Positions 35,501-43,343 of a DNA stretch of 43,370 nt are shown in pieces. Both the position numbers and the translations under genes were made by a program. Source of the DNA: Alphaproteobacteria bacterium HGW-Alphaproteobacteria-1 (lineage in GTDB: Bacteria; Pseudomonadota; Alphaproteobacteria; Rhodobacterales; Rhodobacteraceae); contig PHEQ01000023.1 of NCBI GenBank assembly GCA_002842985.1, positions 1-43,370 on the forward strand, written 5' to 3'. The notes below the pieces were generated by a model. It worked only from the letters and a program-made list of their open reading frames with translations. It ran no database searches and was not told the origin of the DNA. How positions within the stretch are numbered: the first letter of the stretch is position 1; each line of letters opens with the position of its first letter.

Positions 35501-36191
35501 CCTCAAGCTCCTCCAGCGAGGTCAGGCGCAGGATGCTGTCATGCAGCGTCATCAGGTGGGCGCGCATCGCCTGACCTGCGCGAATAGGGTCATGCGCGGC
35601 GATGGCATCCAGCAATGCACGGTGCTGACGCGTCGTCTGCGCAAGATTGGCCCGGTTGCGCGCACGTTCGCGCAAGGCCCGCCAGGCGTCGTCGTGGCGC
35701 GCGCGATCCATCGAGTCGAAGATCGTCAGAAAGAACCGGTTGCCTGCCGCACGGGCGATCTCTCGATGAAAGGCGGAATCCCACAGCTCGCGCCCGTCGG
35801 CGTCGTGGGTGCCTTCCAGCCGGGTCAGCGCATCCTCCATCCGCGCGATATCGGCGGCGGACGCGCGCAGGGCGGCCAACTGCGCCAGTTGCGGCTCCAG
35901 CCGCAGGCGGACTTCCATGATTTCGGAAAAATTGACCTCAAAAGCAGTGGTGCCCGACAGGGTATCCGGGCGCGGTCCGGCGAATGTCCCGGCACCCTGT
36001 CGCCGCCAGACCAGCCCTTCGGCCTCCAGCACCTCCAGCGCGCGCCGCACCGAGCGGCGGCTGATCCCCAGTGTCCCGGCCAGTTGACGCTCGGTCGGCA
36101 GGCGCGTGTCGCCGGTTGCCGGAATGTCGCGCAGCATGCCACGCAGCCGCTCCAGCGCAAGCGAGGAATTGTCGCGTTCGGCGTCGGTCAT
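35490..36191 (-). CDS. GntR-family (FadR/FCD) transcriptional regulator
   Basis: Regulator of 233 residues, first gene of the nine-gene transporter/amidohydrolase unit. An N-terminal winged helix (about residues 10-75; LPTERQLAGTLGISRRSVRR, ALEVLEAEGLVWRRQGAGTF) is joined to an FCD effector domain with EVRLRLEPQLAQLAALRA, FHREIARAAGN and a His-containing AMRAHL helix that usually binds a metal. The frame is open for 25 residues further upstream, but ATG 36191 is preferred because the upstream part would lie over the palindromic operator at 36204-36226 and lacks GntR similarity. Autoregulation through that operator is likely. Confidence 0.9.
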   Translation of the reverse strand: MTDAERDNSSLALERLRGMLRDIPATGDTRLPTERQLAGTLGISRRSVRRALEVLEAEGLVWRRQGAGTFAGPRPDTLSGTTAFEVNFSEIMEVRLRLEPQLAQLAALRASAADIARMEDALTRLEGTHDADGRELWDSAFHREIARAAGNRFFLTIFDSMDRARHDDAWRALRERARNRANLAQTTRQHRALLDAIAAHDPIRAGQAMRAHLMTLHDSILRLTSLEELEDAS

Positions 36192-36203
36192 GGGGAACCT
36201 TTG

Positions 36204-36226
36204 TGAACCAATTGACAATAGGTTCA
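36204..36226. promoter_or_regulatory. Near-perfect 23-bp palindromic operator upstream of the GntR operon
   Basis: Half-sites TGAACC and GGTTCA at the outer ends flank a central ATTGACAAT with mirrored bases. Ten of 11 paired positions match. It ends 12 bases before the regulator start, the classic position for a GntR autoregulatory operator. Confidence 0.65.
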
Positions 36227-36503
36227 TCATGGGCGTTTTACTGCCCCGCGCAAGAGGAATCTTCACCCCGCGCGCTCTCGCTTGCGCGTATCCTGCTCGG
36301 CAAGCCGCTACTTGTCTTGTTGGGCGACGGCCTCTTTTTCTTGATCACGACGCCAGCGACATCCTTGCCGCGCACCTTGCAACGACCGGGGGCAACGATC
36401 CTGTGTCATCCCGTCCTCGCGCACTCGGATATTGCCGCGGCGCTGGCTGCATGATGATCGTTCTGCCGGCTTCAGACCGATACGCCCCCCGTGACGCGCG
36501 GCC
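36227..36503. other. Non-coding divergent gap
   Basis: Together with the operator and the sulfurtransferase promoter this makes a 369-base gap between the GntR regulator and the sulfurtransferase. Open frames cross it, but none shows a recognisable protein or ribosome-binding site. I see no tRNA, repeat or clear hairpin in it. Confidence 0.5.
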
Positions 36504-36532
36504 TTGCCCTTTTGTCGCGCCGATTGTAGGCA
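36504..36532 (+). promoter_or_regulatory. Candidate promoter of the sulfurtransferase-aminotransferase operon
   Basis: TTGCCC at 36504-36509, a 17-base spacer, then TAGGCA at 36527-36532, 28 bases before the sulfurtransferase start. It is a moderate consensus match. Confidence 0.35.
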
Positions 36533-36560
36533 GTGAGAGGCTCATTTTCCGGGGGTTCCG

Positions 36561-37415
36561 ATGTCCGACGATCCCAAGACGCTTGTCTCCACCGACTGGC
36601 TGGCAACGCATCTGAAGGACCCCGATCTGCGGGTTCTCGATGGCACGACCTTTCTGCCCGGCTCGGGCCGCGATGCGCGGGCCGAGTATGCGGCGGGGCA
36701 TATTCCCGGCGCGCGGTTTTTCGACATCGAGGATATCAGCGATGCGCGCTCGGCGTTGCCGCACATGGTGCCGCCGGTCGAGAAATTCATGTCCAAGCTG
36801 CGCGCCATGGGCGTGGGCGACGGGCATCAGGTGGTGGTCTATGACAGCCACGGTCTTTTCTCGGCGGCGCGGGTCTGGTGGCTCTTTCGGCTGATGGGGC
36901 AGGAGAACGTGGCCGTGCTCGACGGCGGTTTTCCCAAATGGCAGGCCGAAGGCCGCGAGATCGAGGATATGTCGCCCATCGTGCGCGATCGGCACATGAC
37001 GGTGCGGCGGCAGAACCATATGGTGAAGGATGTCACGCAGGTCTCGGCCGCGGCCAAGCTCGGAGATCACGAGATCATCGACGCACGCTCGGCCGGGCGG
37101 TTTCGCGGCGAGGAACCCGAGCCGCGCGCCGGTCTGCGCGGCGGCCATATTCCGGGGTCAAAAAGCGTGCCCTTCACGGCGCTGCTGAACCCTGACAAGA
37201 CGATGAGGGACCCGAGCGCCCTGCGCGCGGTGTTCGAGGCCGCCGGGGTGGACCTGACGAAACCGGCGATCACCACCTGCGGCTCGGGGCTGACGGCGGC
37301 GGTCATCAATCTTGCGCTGGAACAGATCGGCAAGACCGACCACGCGCTTTATGACGGATCATGGGCGGAATGGGGCGCCTTTGCCACCCTGCCCGTCGCC
37401 ACGGGAGAGGCATGA
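36561..37415 (+). CDS. sseA: 3-mercaptopyruvate sulfurtransferase
   Basis: Two-domain rhodanese-type enzyme of 284 residues that transfers sulfur from 3-mercaptopyruvate to a thiol acceptor or cyanide. The N-terminal inactive rhodanese domain has LVSTDWLATHLKDPDLRVLD and YAAGHIPGARFFDIEDISD. The C-terminal domain carries the catalytic Cys240 in TTCGSGLTAAV, the CG(S/A)G(V/L)TA loop typical of mercaptopyruvate rather than thiosulfate enzymes. GGGGG lies five bases before ATG 36561. The aminotransferase start shares its last stop base, and an aminotransferase can supply mercaptopyruvate from cysteine, which fits the pairing. Confidence 0.92.
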   Translation: MSDDPKTLVSTDWLATHLKDPDLRVLDGTTFLPGSGRDARAEYAAGHIPGARFFDIEDISDARSALPHMVPPVEKFMSKLRAMGVGDGHQVVVYDSHGLFSAARVWWLFRLMGQENVAVLDGGFPKWQAEGREIEDMSPIVRDRHMTVRRQNHMVKDVTQVSAAAKLGDHEIIDARSAGRFRGEEPEPRAGLRGGHIPGSKSVPFTALLNPDKTMRDPSALRAVFEAAGVDLTKPAITTCGSGLTAAVINLALEQIGKTDHALYDGSWAEWGAFATLPVATGEA

Positions 37416-38599
37416 TGTTCGAGCATCTGAAGGAAAAACCCGCCGACAAGATCCTGGCGCTGGGGCAAGCCTATCGCGAGGACCCGCGCGAGACCAAGAT
37501 CGATCTGGGCGTGGGTGTCTACAAGACGCCCGAGGGCGTGACGCCGGTGATGCGAGCCGTGAAGGCCGCAGAGAAACAGCTCTGGGAGATCGAGAGCACC
37601 AAGGCCTATACCGCGCTGGCCGGTGATCCGGCCTTTGCCGAGGCCATGACCGGGCTGGTTCTGGGCGATGCTGTCGCGCGCGATCAGGTCGCCACCATTG
37701 CCACACCGGGCGGCACCGGGGCCGTGCGGCAGGCCTTTGACCTCATCAAGATGGCCAATCCGGGCGCACGCGTTTTCGTGTCCGATCCGACATGGCCCAA
37801 CCATCTGAGTATCCTGGCGCATATGAAAATCGAGGTGGTGATGTATCGCTATTTCGACAGCGCCACCTGTGCGGTCGATTTCGCGGGCATGATGACCGAT
37901 CTTGAGGCGGTGCGCGCGGGCGATGTGGTGTTGCTCCATGGCTGCTGCCACAACCCGACGGGGGCCAATCTCAACCTGACCGAATGGCGGGCGGTGGTGG
38001 ATCATCTCAACGCGCGCGGCGCGCTGCCTATGATCGACATCGCCTATCAGGGATTTGGCGACGGGCTGGAGGCGGATGCGGCGGCGGTGCGGTTTGTGGC
38101 GGCCAATTGCCCCGAGATGCTGATCGCCGCAAGCTGTTCCAAGAATTTCGGTATCTACCGCGAGCGCACCGGCATCCTGATGGCGGTGGCGCAGGAGCGG
38201 GGGCTTCACAAGGTCACTCAAGGCAATCTGGCCTATCTCAACCGGCAGAACTATTCCTTTCCGCCCGATCACGGCGCGCGGCTGGTGAGCATGGTGCTGG
38301 GCGATGACGACCTGCGCGCCGACTGGCAGGCGGAACTGGAGGAGGTGCGGCTGGGGATGCTGAAGCTGCGCGAGCAGCTGGCAGGCGAATTGCAGCGGCT
38401 CTCGGGCTCGGACCGGTTCGGGTTCATCGCGCAGCATCGCGGCATGTTCTCGCGGCTGGGGGCGACGCCCGAGCAGGTGGAGCGGCTGCGCGAGGGGCAT
38501 GGCATCTACATGATCGGGGACAGCCGGATCAACATTGCCGGGCTGAACGCTACGACCGTGCCGGTGCTTGCGCGCGCGATGATCGACGTGGGCGTGTGA
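37415..38599 (+). CDS. Aromatic amino acid/aspartate aminotransferase (class I)
   Basis: Pyridoxal-phosphate aminotransferase of the Asp/Tyr subgroup Ia, 394 residues. IDLGVGVYKTPEGVTPVM is the family N-terminus. ATPGGTGAVRQAFDLI, SDPTWPNH, LLHGCCHNPTGANL and IDIAYQGFGDG line the cofactor pocket, and SCSKNFGIYRERTG contains the Schiff-base lysine. The C-terminal arginine in SRINIAGLN binds substrate carboxylate. ATG 37415 has GGGAGAGG at good spacing; ATG 37412 is an alternative with ATGA overlap. It may act on aspartate, aromatic amino acids or cysteine sulfinate; coupling to the sulfurtransferase suggests cysteine transamination, by inference. Confidence 0.92.
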   Translation: MFEHLKEKPADKILALGQAYREDPRETKIDLGVGVYKTPEGVTPVMRAVKAAEKQLWEIESTKAYTALAGDPAFAEAMTGLVLGDAVARDQVATIATPGGTGAVRQAFDLIKMANPGARVFVSDPTWPNHLSILAHMKIEVVMYRYFDSATCAVDFAGMMTDLEAVRAGDVVLLHGCCHNPTGANLNLTEWRAVVDHLNARGALPMIDIAYQGFGDGLEADAAAVRFVAANCPEMLIAASCSKNFGIYRERTGILMAVAQERGLHKVTQGNLAYLNRQNYSFPPDHGARLVSMVLGDDDLRADWQAELEEVRLGMLKLREQLAGELQRLSGSDRFGFIAQHRGMFSRLGATPEQVERLREGHGIYMIGDSRINIAGLNATTVPVLARAMIDVGV

Positions 38600-38600
38600 C

Positions 38601-38629
38601 AAAAAAGGGCGGCCCCGGTGGGGCCGCCC
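38601..38629 (-). terminator. Rho-independent terminator of the fasciclin gene
   Basis: A perfect 10-bp stem (GGGCGGCCCC 38607-38616, GGGGCCGCCC 38620-38629) with a 3-base loop is followed on the minus strand by six T residues (38606-38601). It lies just beyond the fasciclin stop and also abuts the aminotransferase stop, so the hairpin may serve both convergent genes. Confidence 0.85.
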
Positions 38630-38650
38630 CGCGGTGTCGTGAGGTTACGC

Positions 38651-39136
38651 TTATTCCGGCAGGATCACCGCGTCGATGACGTGGATCACGCCGTTGCTGG
38701 CCTCGATATCGGCCTGCACGACATTGGCGCCGTTCACGGTGACGCCGCCCGTCGTGCCGATGGTGACCTCGCCGCCCTGAACCGTCGCGGCGGTCAGGCC
38801 GTCCGAAAGATCGCCCGACATCACCTTGCCCGGCACCACGTGATAGGTGAGAATCGCGGTGAGCTGATCCTTGTTCTCGGGCTTCAGAAGGTTTTCCACC
38901 GTGCCTTCCGGCAGGGCGGCGAAGGCCTCGTTGGTGGGGGCGAAGACGGTGAACGGACCATCTCCCTTGAGCGTGTCGACGAGACCCGCAGCCGTGACGG
39001 CGGCGACAAGGGTCGAGAAGCTGTCATTGCCGGCGGCGATGTCGACGATGTCCTTCTTGTAGCCGTGGCCATCGGCAAGTGCGGGTCCGACCGTCAGGAC
39101 GGCGGCGGTAAGTGCGAGGCAAGTTCTGCGAAGCAT
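38651..39136 (-). CDS. Secreted fasciclin (FAS1) domain protein
   Basis: Exported protein of 161 residues with a signal peptide ([21 protein letters not shown]) and one FAS1 domain. The H1 motif is [17 protein letters not shown], the middle contains [15 protein letters not shown], and the end is [12 protein letters not shown]. Single-domain bacterial FAS1 proteins are surface or periplasmic adhesion-type proteins with no known enzymatic role. An AAAGGAGA ribosome-binding site precedes the start. It is a single-gene unit ended by the strong terminator at 38601-38629. Confidence 0.93.
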   Translation of the reverse strand: MLRRTCLALTAAVLTVGPALADGHGYKKDIVDIAAGNDSFSTLVAAVTAAGLVDTLKGDGPFTVFAPTNEAFAALPEGTVENLLKPENKDQLTAILTYHVVPGKVMSGDLSDGLTAATVQGGEVTIGTTGGVTVNGANVVQADIEASNGVIHVIDAVILPE

Positions 39137-39504
39137 GGAAATGTCTCCTTTGGTTAACCTTGTTCACGACACCCTTGCGGTATCGTCGGAACGGATACGC
39201 GGGCCGGGGCAGGGTGGTTCAGCGGGGATTTCCGCCGAGGCCGCTTGACGAAACTGGGTGCCTCGCTAAGCCACGACTGCTTGAAACATCCAATCACGAT
39301 TTTGTGATCTGGCGACTTTCCGCCCTTGTTTCACAGGCGTTTCAGGCGCGTTGCGCTGCGCTGCGGCGGCAAACGGGCGGATCGCCTGAAGGGTCGATGA
39401 GCGCGCGGATAAGTGTCTTGCCCGAGGCTTGTGAAAAGCGCAGGGTCCAAGCCAGAGATCCCGCGCGAGGGGCCGGGACCGAGGCGATATGTCGGAGAGT
39501 TCTT
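39137..39504. other. Intergenic region between fasciclin and glutamate-synthase-like genes
   Basis: A divergent gap of 368 bases. A long frame runs through it in phase with the downstream gene, but its translation has no recognisable family and no ribosome-binding site at its start, so I take it as non-coding. It contains the inverted repeat ATCAC-N6-GTGAT at 39293-39308. I could not place promoters with confidence. Confidence 0.5.
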
Positions 39505-41001
39505 ATGGGTTACGTCACGCAGATCCTCGAGGTTCTGGCGCTGTTGTTCGTGTTTCTGCTCGGGGCGGCGGTGCTTGCGGTGCTGATATTCTACGTCATC
39601 GACCGCACACAGCCGGGCGACGCGATCCGGCGCAACTATCCGGTGATCGGGCGGTTTCGGAACCTCTTTACCAAGCTGGGCGAGTTCTTTCGGCAGTATT
39701 TCTTTGCCATGGACCGCGAAGAGATGCCGTTCAACCGCGCGCAACGCGACTGGGTCAGGCACGCGACGCGCGGCAAGGGCAACACCATCGCCTTTGGCTC
39801 GACGCGCAATCTCAATGTGCCGGGAACGCCTATCTTTGTCCCGGCTGTCTTTCCGCCGCTCGATGATCAGTTCGCGATGACCGCCCCGATGGAGATCGGG
39901 CCGGGGGCAGCCATCCCCTACAAGGCGAAGTCAATCTTCAACGTGTCCGGCATGAGCTATGGCGCGATCTCGCGCCCCGCCGTCGAGGCGCTCAGCCGGG
40001 GGGCCGCGCAGGCCGGTATCTGGCTCAATACCGGCGAGGGGGGGCTGAGCCCCTATCACCTCACGGGGAATTGCGACATCGTCTATCAGATCGGCACGGC
40101 GAAATACGGCGTGCGCGACGCCGACGGGCATCTGTCGGATGAAAAGCTGCGCGAGGTGTCGGATCACCCCTGCGTCAAGATGTTCGAGATCAAGCTGGCG
40201 CAAGGCGCCAAGCCCGGCAAGGGCGGCATCCTGCCCGGCGCCAAGGTCGATGCCGAGGTGGCGCGCATTCGCGGCATTGCCGTGGGGCAGGACAGCATCT
40301 CTCCCAACCGTCATGCCGAGGTGGACGATTTCGACGACCTCATAGACATGATCTGCCACATCCGAGAGGTGACGGGGCGGCCCGTGGGCTTCAAGACCGT
40401 GATCGGCTCGTCCGAGGCGTGGGAGCCGTTCTTCGAGCGCATCGTCGCGCGCGGGGCAGACTGTGCGCCCGATTTCATTGCCATCGACGGCGGCGAGGGG
40501 GGCACCGGGGCCGCTCCCATGCCGCTGATGGATCTCGTGGGGATGCCCTTGCGCGACGCGCTGCCGCGCATCGTCGATTTGCGCGACCGGTACGGCCTCA
40601 AGGAGCGGATCCGCATGATCGCGGCGGGCAAGCTGATCAATCCCGGCGACGTGGCCTGGGCGATCTGCGCGGGCGCGGATTTCGTCACCTCGGCGCGCGG
40701 CTTCATGTTCGCGCTTGGCTGTATCCAGGCGCTCAAGTGCAACCGCAACACCTGCCCGACAGGGATCACCACCCATGATCCCTATCTGCAACGCGGGCTG
40801 GTGGTGGAGGACAAATACATGAAGGTCGCGCATTATGCCAAATCGGTCATAAAGGAGGTCGAGATGATCGCCCACTCGGTCGGCGTCGCCGAACCGCGGC
40901 TGATGCGGCGGCGCCATGTGCGGATGGTGCAGGCGGATGGCACCTCGATCGCGTTCAACAAGATCCGGCCCAGCTATCAGCCACCCGAAGCGGTCAGCTG
41001 A
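39505..41001 (+). CDS. Membrane-anchored FMN-binding glutamate synthase family protein
   Basis: Protein of 498 residues related to the FMN and iron-sulfur half of glutamate synthase (GltB) but lacking the N-terminal amidotransferase domain. Residues 5-32 form a transmembrane anchor ([20 protein letters not shown], continuing into IFYVI). The barrel includes [64 protein letters not shown] and [32 protein letters not shown] gives the C-x5-C-x4-C 3Fe-4S ligands. GGAGAG precedes ATG 39505. Without glutaminase and NADPH subunits it may be an oxidoreductase with another electron partner; its substrate is not established. Confidence 0.9.
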   Translation: MGYVTQILEVLALLFVFLLGAAVLAVLIFYVIDRTQPGDAIRRNYPVIGRFRNLFTKLGEFFRQYFFAMDREEMPFNRAQRDWVRHATRGKGNTIAFGSTRNLNVPGTPIFVPAVFPPLDDQFAMTAPMEIGPGAAIPYKAKSIFNVSGMSYGAISRPAVEALSRGAAQAGIWLNTGEGGLSPYHLTGNCDIVYQIGTAKYGVRDADGHLSDEKLREVSDHPCVKMFEIKLAQGAKPGKGGILPGAKVDAEVARIRGIAVGQDSISPNRHAEVDDFDDLIDMICHIREVTGRPVGFKTVIGSSEAWEPFFERIVARGADCAPDFIAIDGGEGGTGAAPMPLMDLVGMPLRDALPRIVDLRDRYGLKERIRMIAAGKLINPGDVAWAICAGADFVTSARGFMFALGCIQALKCNRNTCPTGITTHDPYLQRGLVVEDKYMKVAHYAKSVIKEVEMIAHSVGVAEPRLMRRRHVRMVQADGTSIAFNKIRPSYQPPEAVS

Positions 41002-41056
41002 CGGGGCTGGCAGGCGGCAGGCGGCGCCCTATCTTCTTCGCAAACAGGAGGATGTC

Positions 41057-41953
41057 ATGGCCCATCGTTGGACGAACAGGCTACAGGCGGCGGATGTGAC
41101 GCCCGAGGCGCTCTGGCTGAACCGCCGCGCGGTTCTGGGCGGGCTCGCGGGGCTTGGCCTGGTGGGGGCGGGCAGCGCGCGCGCCGACGCGCTGGAGCCG
41201 AACGCCTGGGAGGATATCACCCGCTACAACAATTATTACGAGTTCGGCACCGACAAGGGCGACCCGGCCCGCAACGCGCGGATGCTGACAACCGCGCCCT
41301 GGACGGTGCGCATCGACGGTCTGGTGGATCGGCCCGGCGATTACGATTTCGCGGACATCATGGCGCAGATGACCATCGAGGAACGCATTTACCGGTTCCG
41401 CTGTGTCGAGGCCTGGTCGATGGTGGTGCCGTGGAACGGGTTCGAACTGGCCGACCTGCTGGCGCTGGCGGGGGTGCAGGCGGGAGCGACGCATGTGGCT
41501 TTCGAGACGGTGTTGCGCCCCGACGAGATGCCCGGTGTCCGCTATCCGGTGCTTGATTGGCCCTATGTCGAAGGCTTGCGGCTGGATGAGGCGATGCATC
41601 CGCTGACCATCATGGCGACAGGTATTTACGGCCGCGACCTGCCCAATCAGAACGGCGCACCGCTGCGCCTTGTGGTGCCTTGGAAATACGGGTTCAAGTC
41701 GATCAAGTCGGTGGTGCGGATCACCCTGACCGACAAGGAACCGCCGACAAGCTGGAACAAGGCCAATGCGCGCGAATATGGCTTTTATAGTAATGTGAAT
41801 CCCGAGGTGGATCACCCGCGCTGGAGCCAGGCCACCGAGCGGCGCATCGGCGGCGGGCTGTTCTCCTCGCGCGTGCCCACGCTCATGTTCAACGGCTATG
41901 CCGAAGAGGTGGCGGGGCTCTACACGGGCATGGACCTGAAGGCGAACTTTTGA
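41057..41953 (+). CDS. msrP: Protein-methionine-sulfoxide reductase catalytic subunit MsrP
   Basis: Periplasmic molybdenum enzyme that reduces oxidised methionine in envelope proteins, formerly YedY. It has 298 residues. A Tat signal with twin Arg ([22 protein letters not shown]) targets the folded cofactor-loaded protein for export. [15 protein letters not shown], the molybdenum ligand Cys116 in [16 protein letters not shown], and [12 protein letters not shown] are MsrP hallmarks. AGGAGG precedes ATG 41057. Its electron donor msrQ is not the next gene: two small cysteine-rich genes lie between. Need for molybdate fits the modABC locus in the same window. Confidence 0.95.
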   Translation: MAHRWTNRLQAADVTPEALWLNRRAVLGGLAGLGLVGAGSARADALEPNAWEDITRYNNYYEFGTDKGDPARNARMLTTAPWTVRIDGLVDRPGDYDFADIMAQMTIEERIYRFRCVEAWSMVVPWNGFELADLLALAGVQAGATHVAFETVLRPDEMPGVRYPVLDWPYVEGLRLDEAMHPLTIMATGIYGRDLPNQNGAPLRLVVPWKYGFKSIKSVVRITLTDKEPPTSWNKANAREYGFYSNVNPEVDHPRWSQATERRIGGGLFSSRVPTLMFNGYAEEVAGLYTGMDLKANF

Positions 41954-41967
41954 GGTCGGCGCGAATC

Positions 41968-42162
41968 ATGACATGGGGCGGGGGCATCGGCGCGGGATTT
42001 GCTGCGCTGTGCTGTTTCACTGGACGGTTGCCGCTTGTCCTTGGCGCGGTTGGATCGGGCATGCTGACAGGCGCGCTTTACCGTGACAGCGTGCTGCCGC
42101 CAGTGCTGGGGCTGTGGTTGATTGTGATGGGAGCGGGCCTGTGGCTGCAAAGGCAGAGATAA
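41968..42162 (+). CDS. MerF-like small membrane protein
   Basis: Membrane protein of about 64 residues with two transmembrane helices. GFAALCCFTGRLPLVLGAVG is followed by SGMLTGALYRDSVLPPVLGL; this closely follows the mercury transporter MerF, whose first helix carries the vicinal pair in ALCCFT and continues with LLG-x-VG, LTG and D-x-VLLP. The second, C-terminal cysteine pair of MerF is missing. The start is uncertain: ATG 41968, or TTG 41950 overlapping the msrP stop as TTGA. It probably moves or handles a thiophilic metal ion; the metal is not proved. It overlaps the next gene by 22 bases. Confidence 0.7.
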   Translation: MTWGGGIGAGFAALCCFTGRLPLVLGAVGSGMLTGALYRDSVLPPVLGLWLIVMGAGLWLQRQR

Positions 42163-42362
42163 ACCCGACCTCTACCCTGACATGCCCGGATTGCGGCCAT
42201 GCCAGCGTGGACACCATGCCGACCGAGGCCTGCCAGTTCTATTATGAATGCAAGGGCTGTCACGCGGTGTTGCGACCCCTTGAAGGGGATTGCTGCGTCT
42301 ATTGCTCCTATGGTGACGTGCCCTGCCCTCCGATCCAGGCGGGCGACGCCTGCTGCGGATGA
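42141..42362 (+). CDS. GDCCVxC domain-containing small protein
   Basis: Soluble protein of 73 residues with ten cysteines. TCPDCGH and CKGC form a zinc-ribbon-like knuckle pair, followed by the namesake GDCCVYCSYG and PCPPIQAGDACCG at the C-terminus. To my knowledge the GDCCVxC family includes selenoprotein versions and often neighbours MerF. The start is probably GTG 42141, with a GGGAG seven bases upstream; a GTG at 42114 lacks one. Its terminal DACC resembles the C-terminal cysteine pair of MerF that the upstream protein lacks. Its stop overlaps the msrQ start as ATGA. Metal binding or thiol redox is likely; function is unproved. Confidence 0.8.
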   Translation: MAAKAEINPTSTLTCPDCGHASVDTMPTEACQFYYECKGCHAVLRPLEGDCCVYCSYGDVPCPPIQAGDACCG

Positions 42363-42967
42363 ACACCGCCGTCGACCGGATCAACGCCCTCGCTCGGCGT
42401 GTGCCAGTGTGGTCTGTCTGGCTGATCCTCGGGATACCTGCGGTCTGGACCTTCTATCTCGGTCTGACCGGTGGCCTTGGCGCAGAGCCGATCAAGGCGC
42501 TGGAGCGGAAACTGGGCGAGGTGGCCTTGCAACTGGTGATCCTGGGTCTCTGCCTCTCGCCGCTACGCCGCCATCTGGGGGTGAACCTGATCCGGTTTCG
42601 CCGGGCGGTGGGATTGCTGGCCTTTACCTATGTCTCTTTGCATTTGCTGGTCTGGCTGGTGCTCGATGTGCAGATCTGGGCGCAGATCTGGGCGGATATT
42701 CTCAAGCGGCCCTATGTGACGGTCGGCTTTACCGCGTTCCTGATGATGATTCCCCTCGCTCTGACCTCGAATGACCTGTCTTTGCGTCGGCTGGGACCGC
42801 GCTGGCGGGTCTTGCATCGGCTCACTTATGTGGTGGCGGTGTTGGGGGCGGTTCATTTCATCTGGCTCTCCAAGGGCTTTCAGATCGAGCCGCTGGTCTA
42901 CCTGGCGGTGATTCTGGCGTTGCTGGCGCTGCGATTGCGCTACGCGCGGCGCCGGCGCAGTGCTTGA
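42359..42967 (+). CDS. msrQ: Protein-methionine-sulfoxide reductase heme-binding subunit MsrQ
   Basis: Inner-membrane b-type heme protein of 202 residues that passes electrons from the quinone pool or a flavin reductase to MsrP. It has about six transmembrane helices of the ferric-reductase-like fold. LVILGLCLSPLRRHLG, RAVGLLAFTYVSLHLLVWLV (heme His), TSNDLSLRRLGPRWRVLHRL and TYVVAVLGAVHFIW (second heme His) match MsrQ. Its ATG overlaps the GDCCVxC stop. It is the last gene of the msrP-merF-like-GDCCVxC-msrQ unit. Confidence 0.94.
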   Translation: MNTAVDRINALARRVPVWSVWLILGIPAVWTFYLGLTGGLGAEPIKALERKLGEVALQLVILGLCLSPLRRHLGVNLIRFRRAVGLLAFTYVSLHLLVWLVLDVQIWAQIWADILKRPYVTVGFTAFLMMIPLALTSNDLSLRRLGPRWRVLHRLTYVVAVLGAVHFIWLSKGFQIEPLVYLAVILALLALRLRYARRRRSA

Positions 42968-43170
42968 GTCGGGGCTTGTCGGGGGGCATGGGCGGTCCTC
43001 TTGAGCGTGACTGTGTGGATAGCGCAAGATGTGGTTTCAGCTCCTGCGAGCAGGCCGCAAGAAACGTGCGTCTCCCGCGCCTCTGGCAATGAGATTGTTG
43101 CTCTAACCCGTTAATAATCTGTAAAAATCCACCTACATGAAGAAAAAATGACGAATGGGAAAAAAAGCTC
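42968..43170. other. AT-rich intergenic segment upstream of the rRNA-type promoter
   Basis: No gene is visible. From about 43104 to 43170 the base composition turns strongly AT-rich with A-tracts directly before the -35 box at 43171, as expected for an UP element of an rRNA promoter. Confidence 0.45.
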
Positions 43171-43199
43171 TTGCGACTCTTTGCTGTCGACCGTAGATA
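43171..43199 (+). promoter_or_regulatory. rRNA-operon-type promoter
   Basis: TTGCGA at 43171-43176, a 17-base spacer and TAGATA at 43194-43199, followed by a GC-rich discriminator (CGCC). A-tracts lie immediately upstream. TAGATA with a GC discriminator is typical of alphaproteobacterial rrn promoters and of stringent control. No open frame follows in the remaining 171 bases. Confidence 0.65.
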
Positions 43200-43217
43200 C
43201 GCCTTCACCGGCGGCGC

Positions 43218-43266
43218 TGAGGTGTTGTTGGGGTGGATCGGGGATTGAGGCACTGAGGTGCTGAGG
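43218..43266 (+). repeat. TGAGG short direct repeats in the rRNA leader
   Basis: TGAGG occurs at 43218-43222, 43246-43250, 43254-43258 and 43262-43266. The last three have an exact 8-base period. They lie in the putative transcribed leader. Confidence 0.5.
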
Positions 43267-43343
43267 TTTTCCGGTTCGGACAATTGGGGCAGGTTTGGCG
43301 GGGCGCGCCGAAGTTCAGGGCGCACTCTGTTGATTTTGTCTCT

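Noticed and set aside
36227..36560. Possible small genes in the gap before sseA
   Set aside because: Open frames lack ribosome-binding sites and recognisable families.
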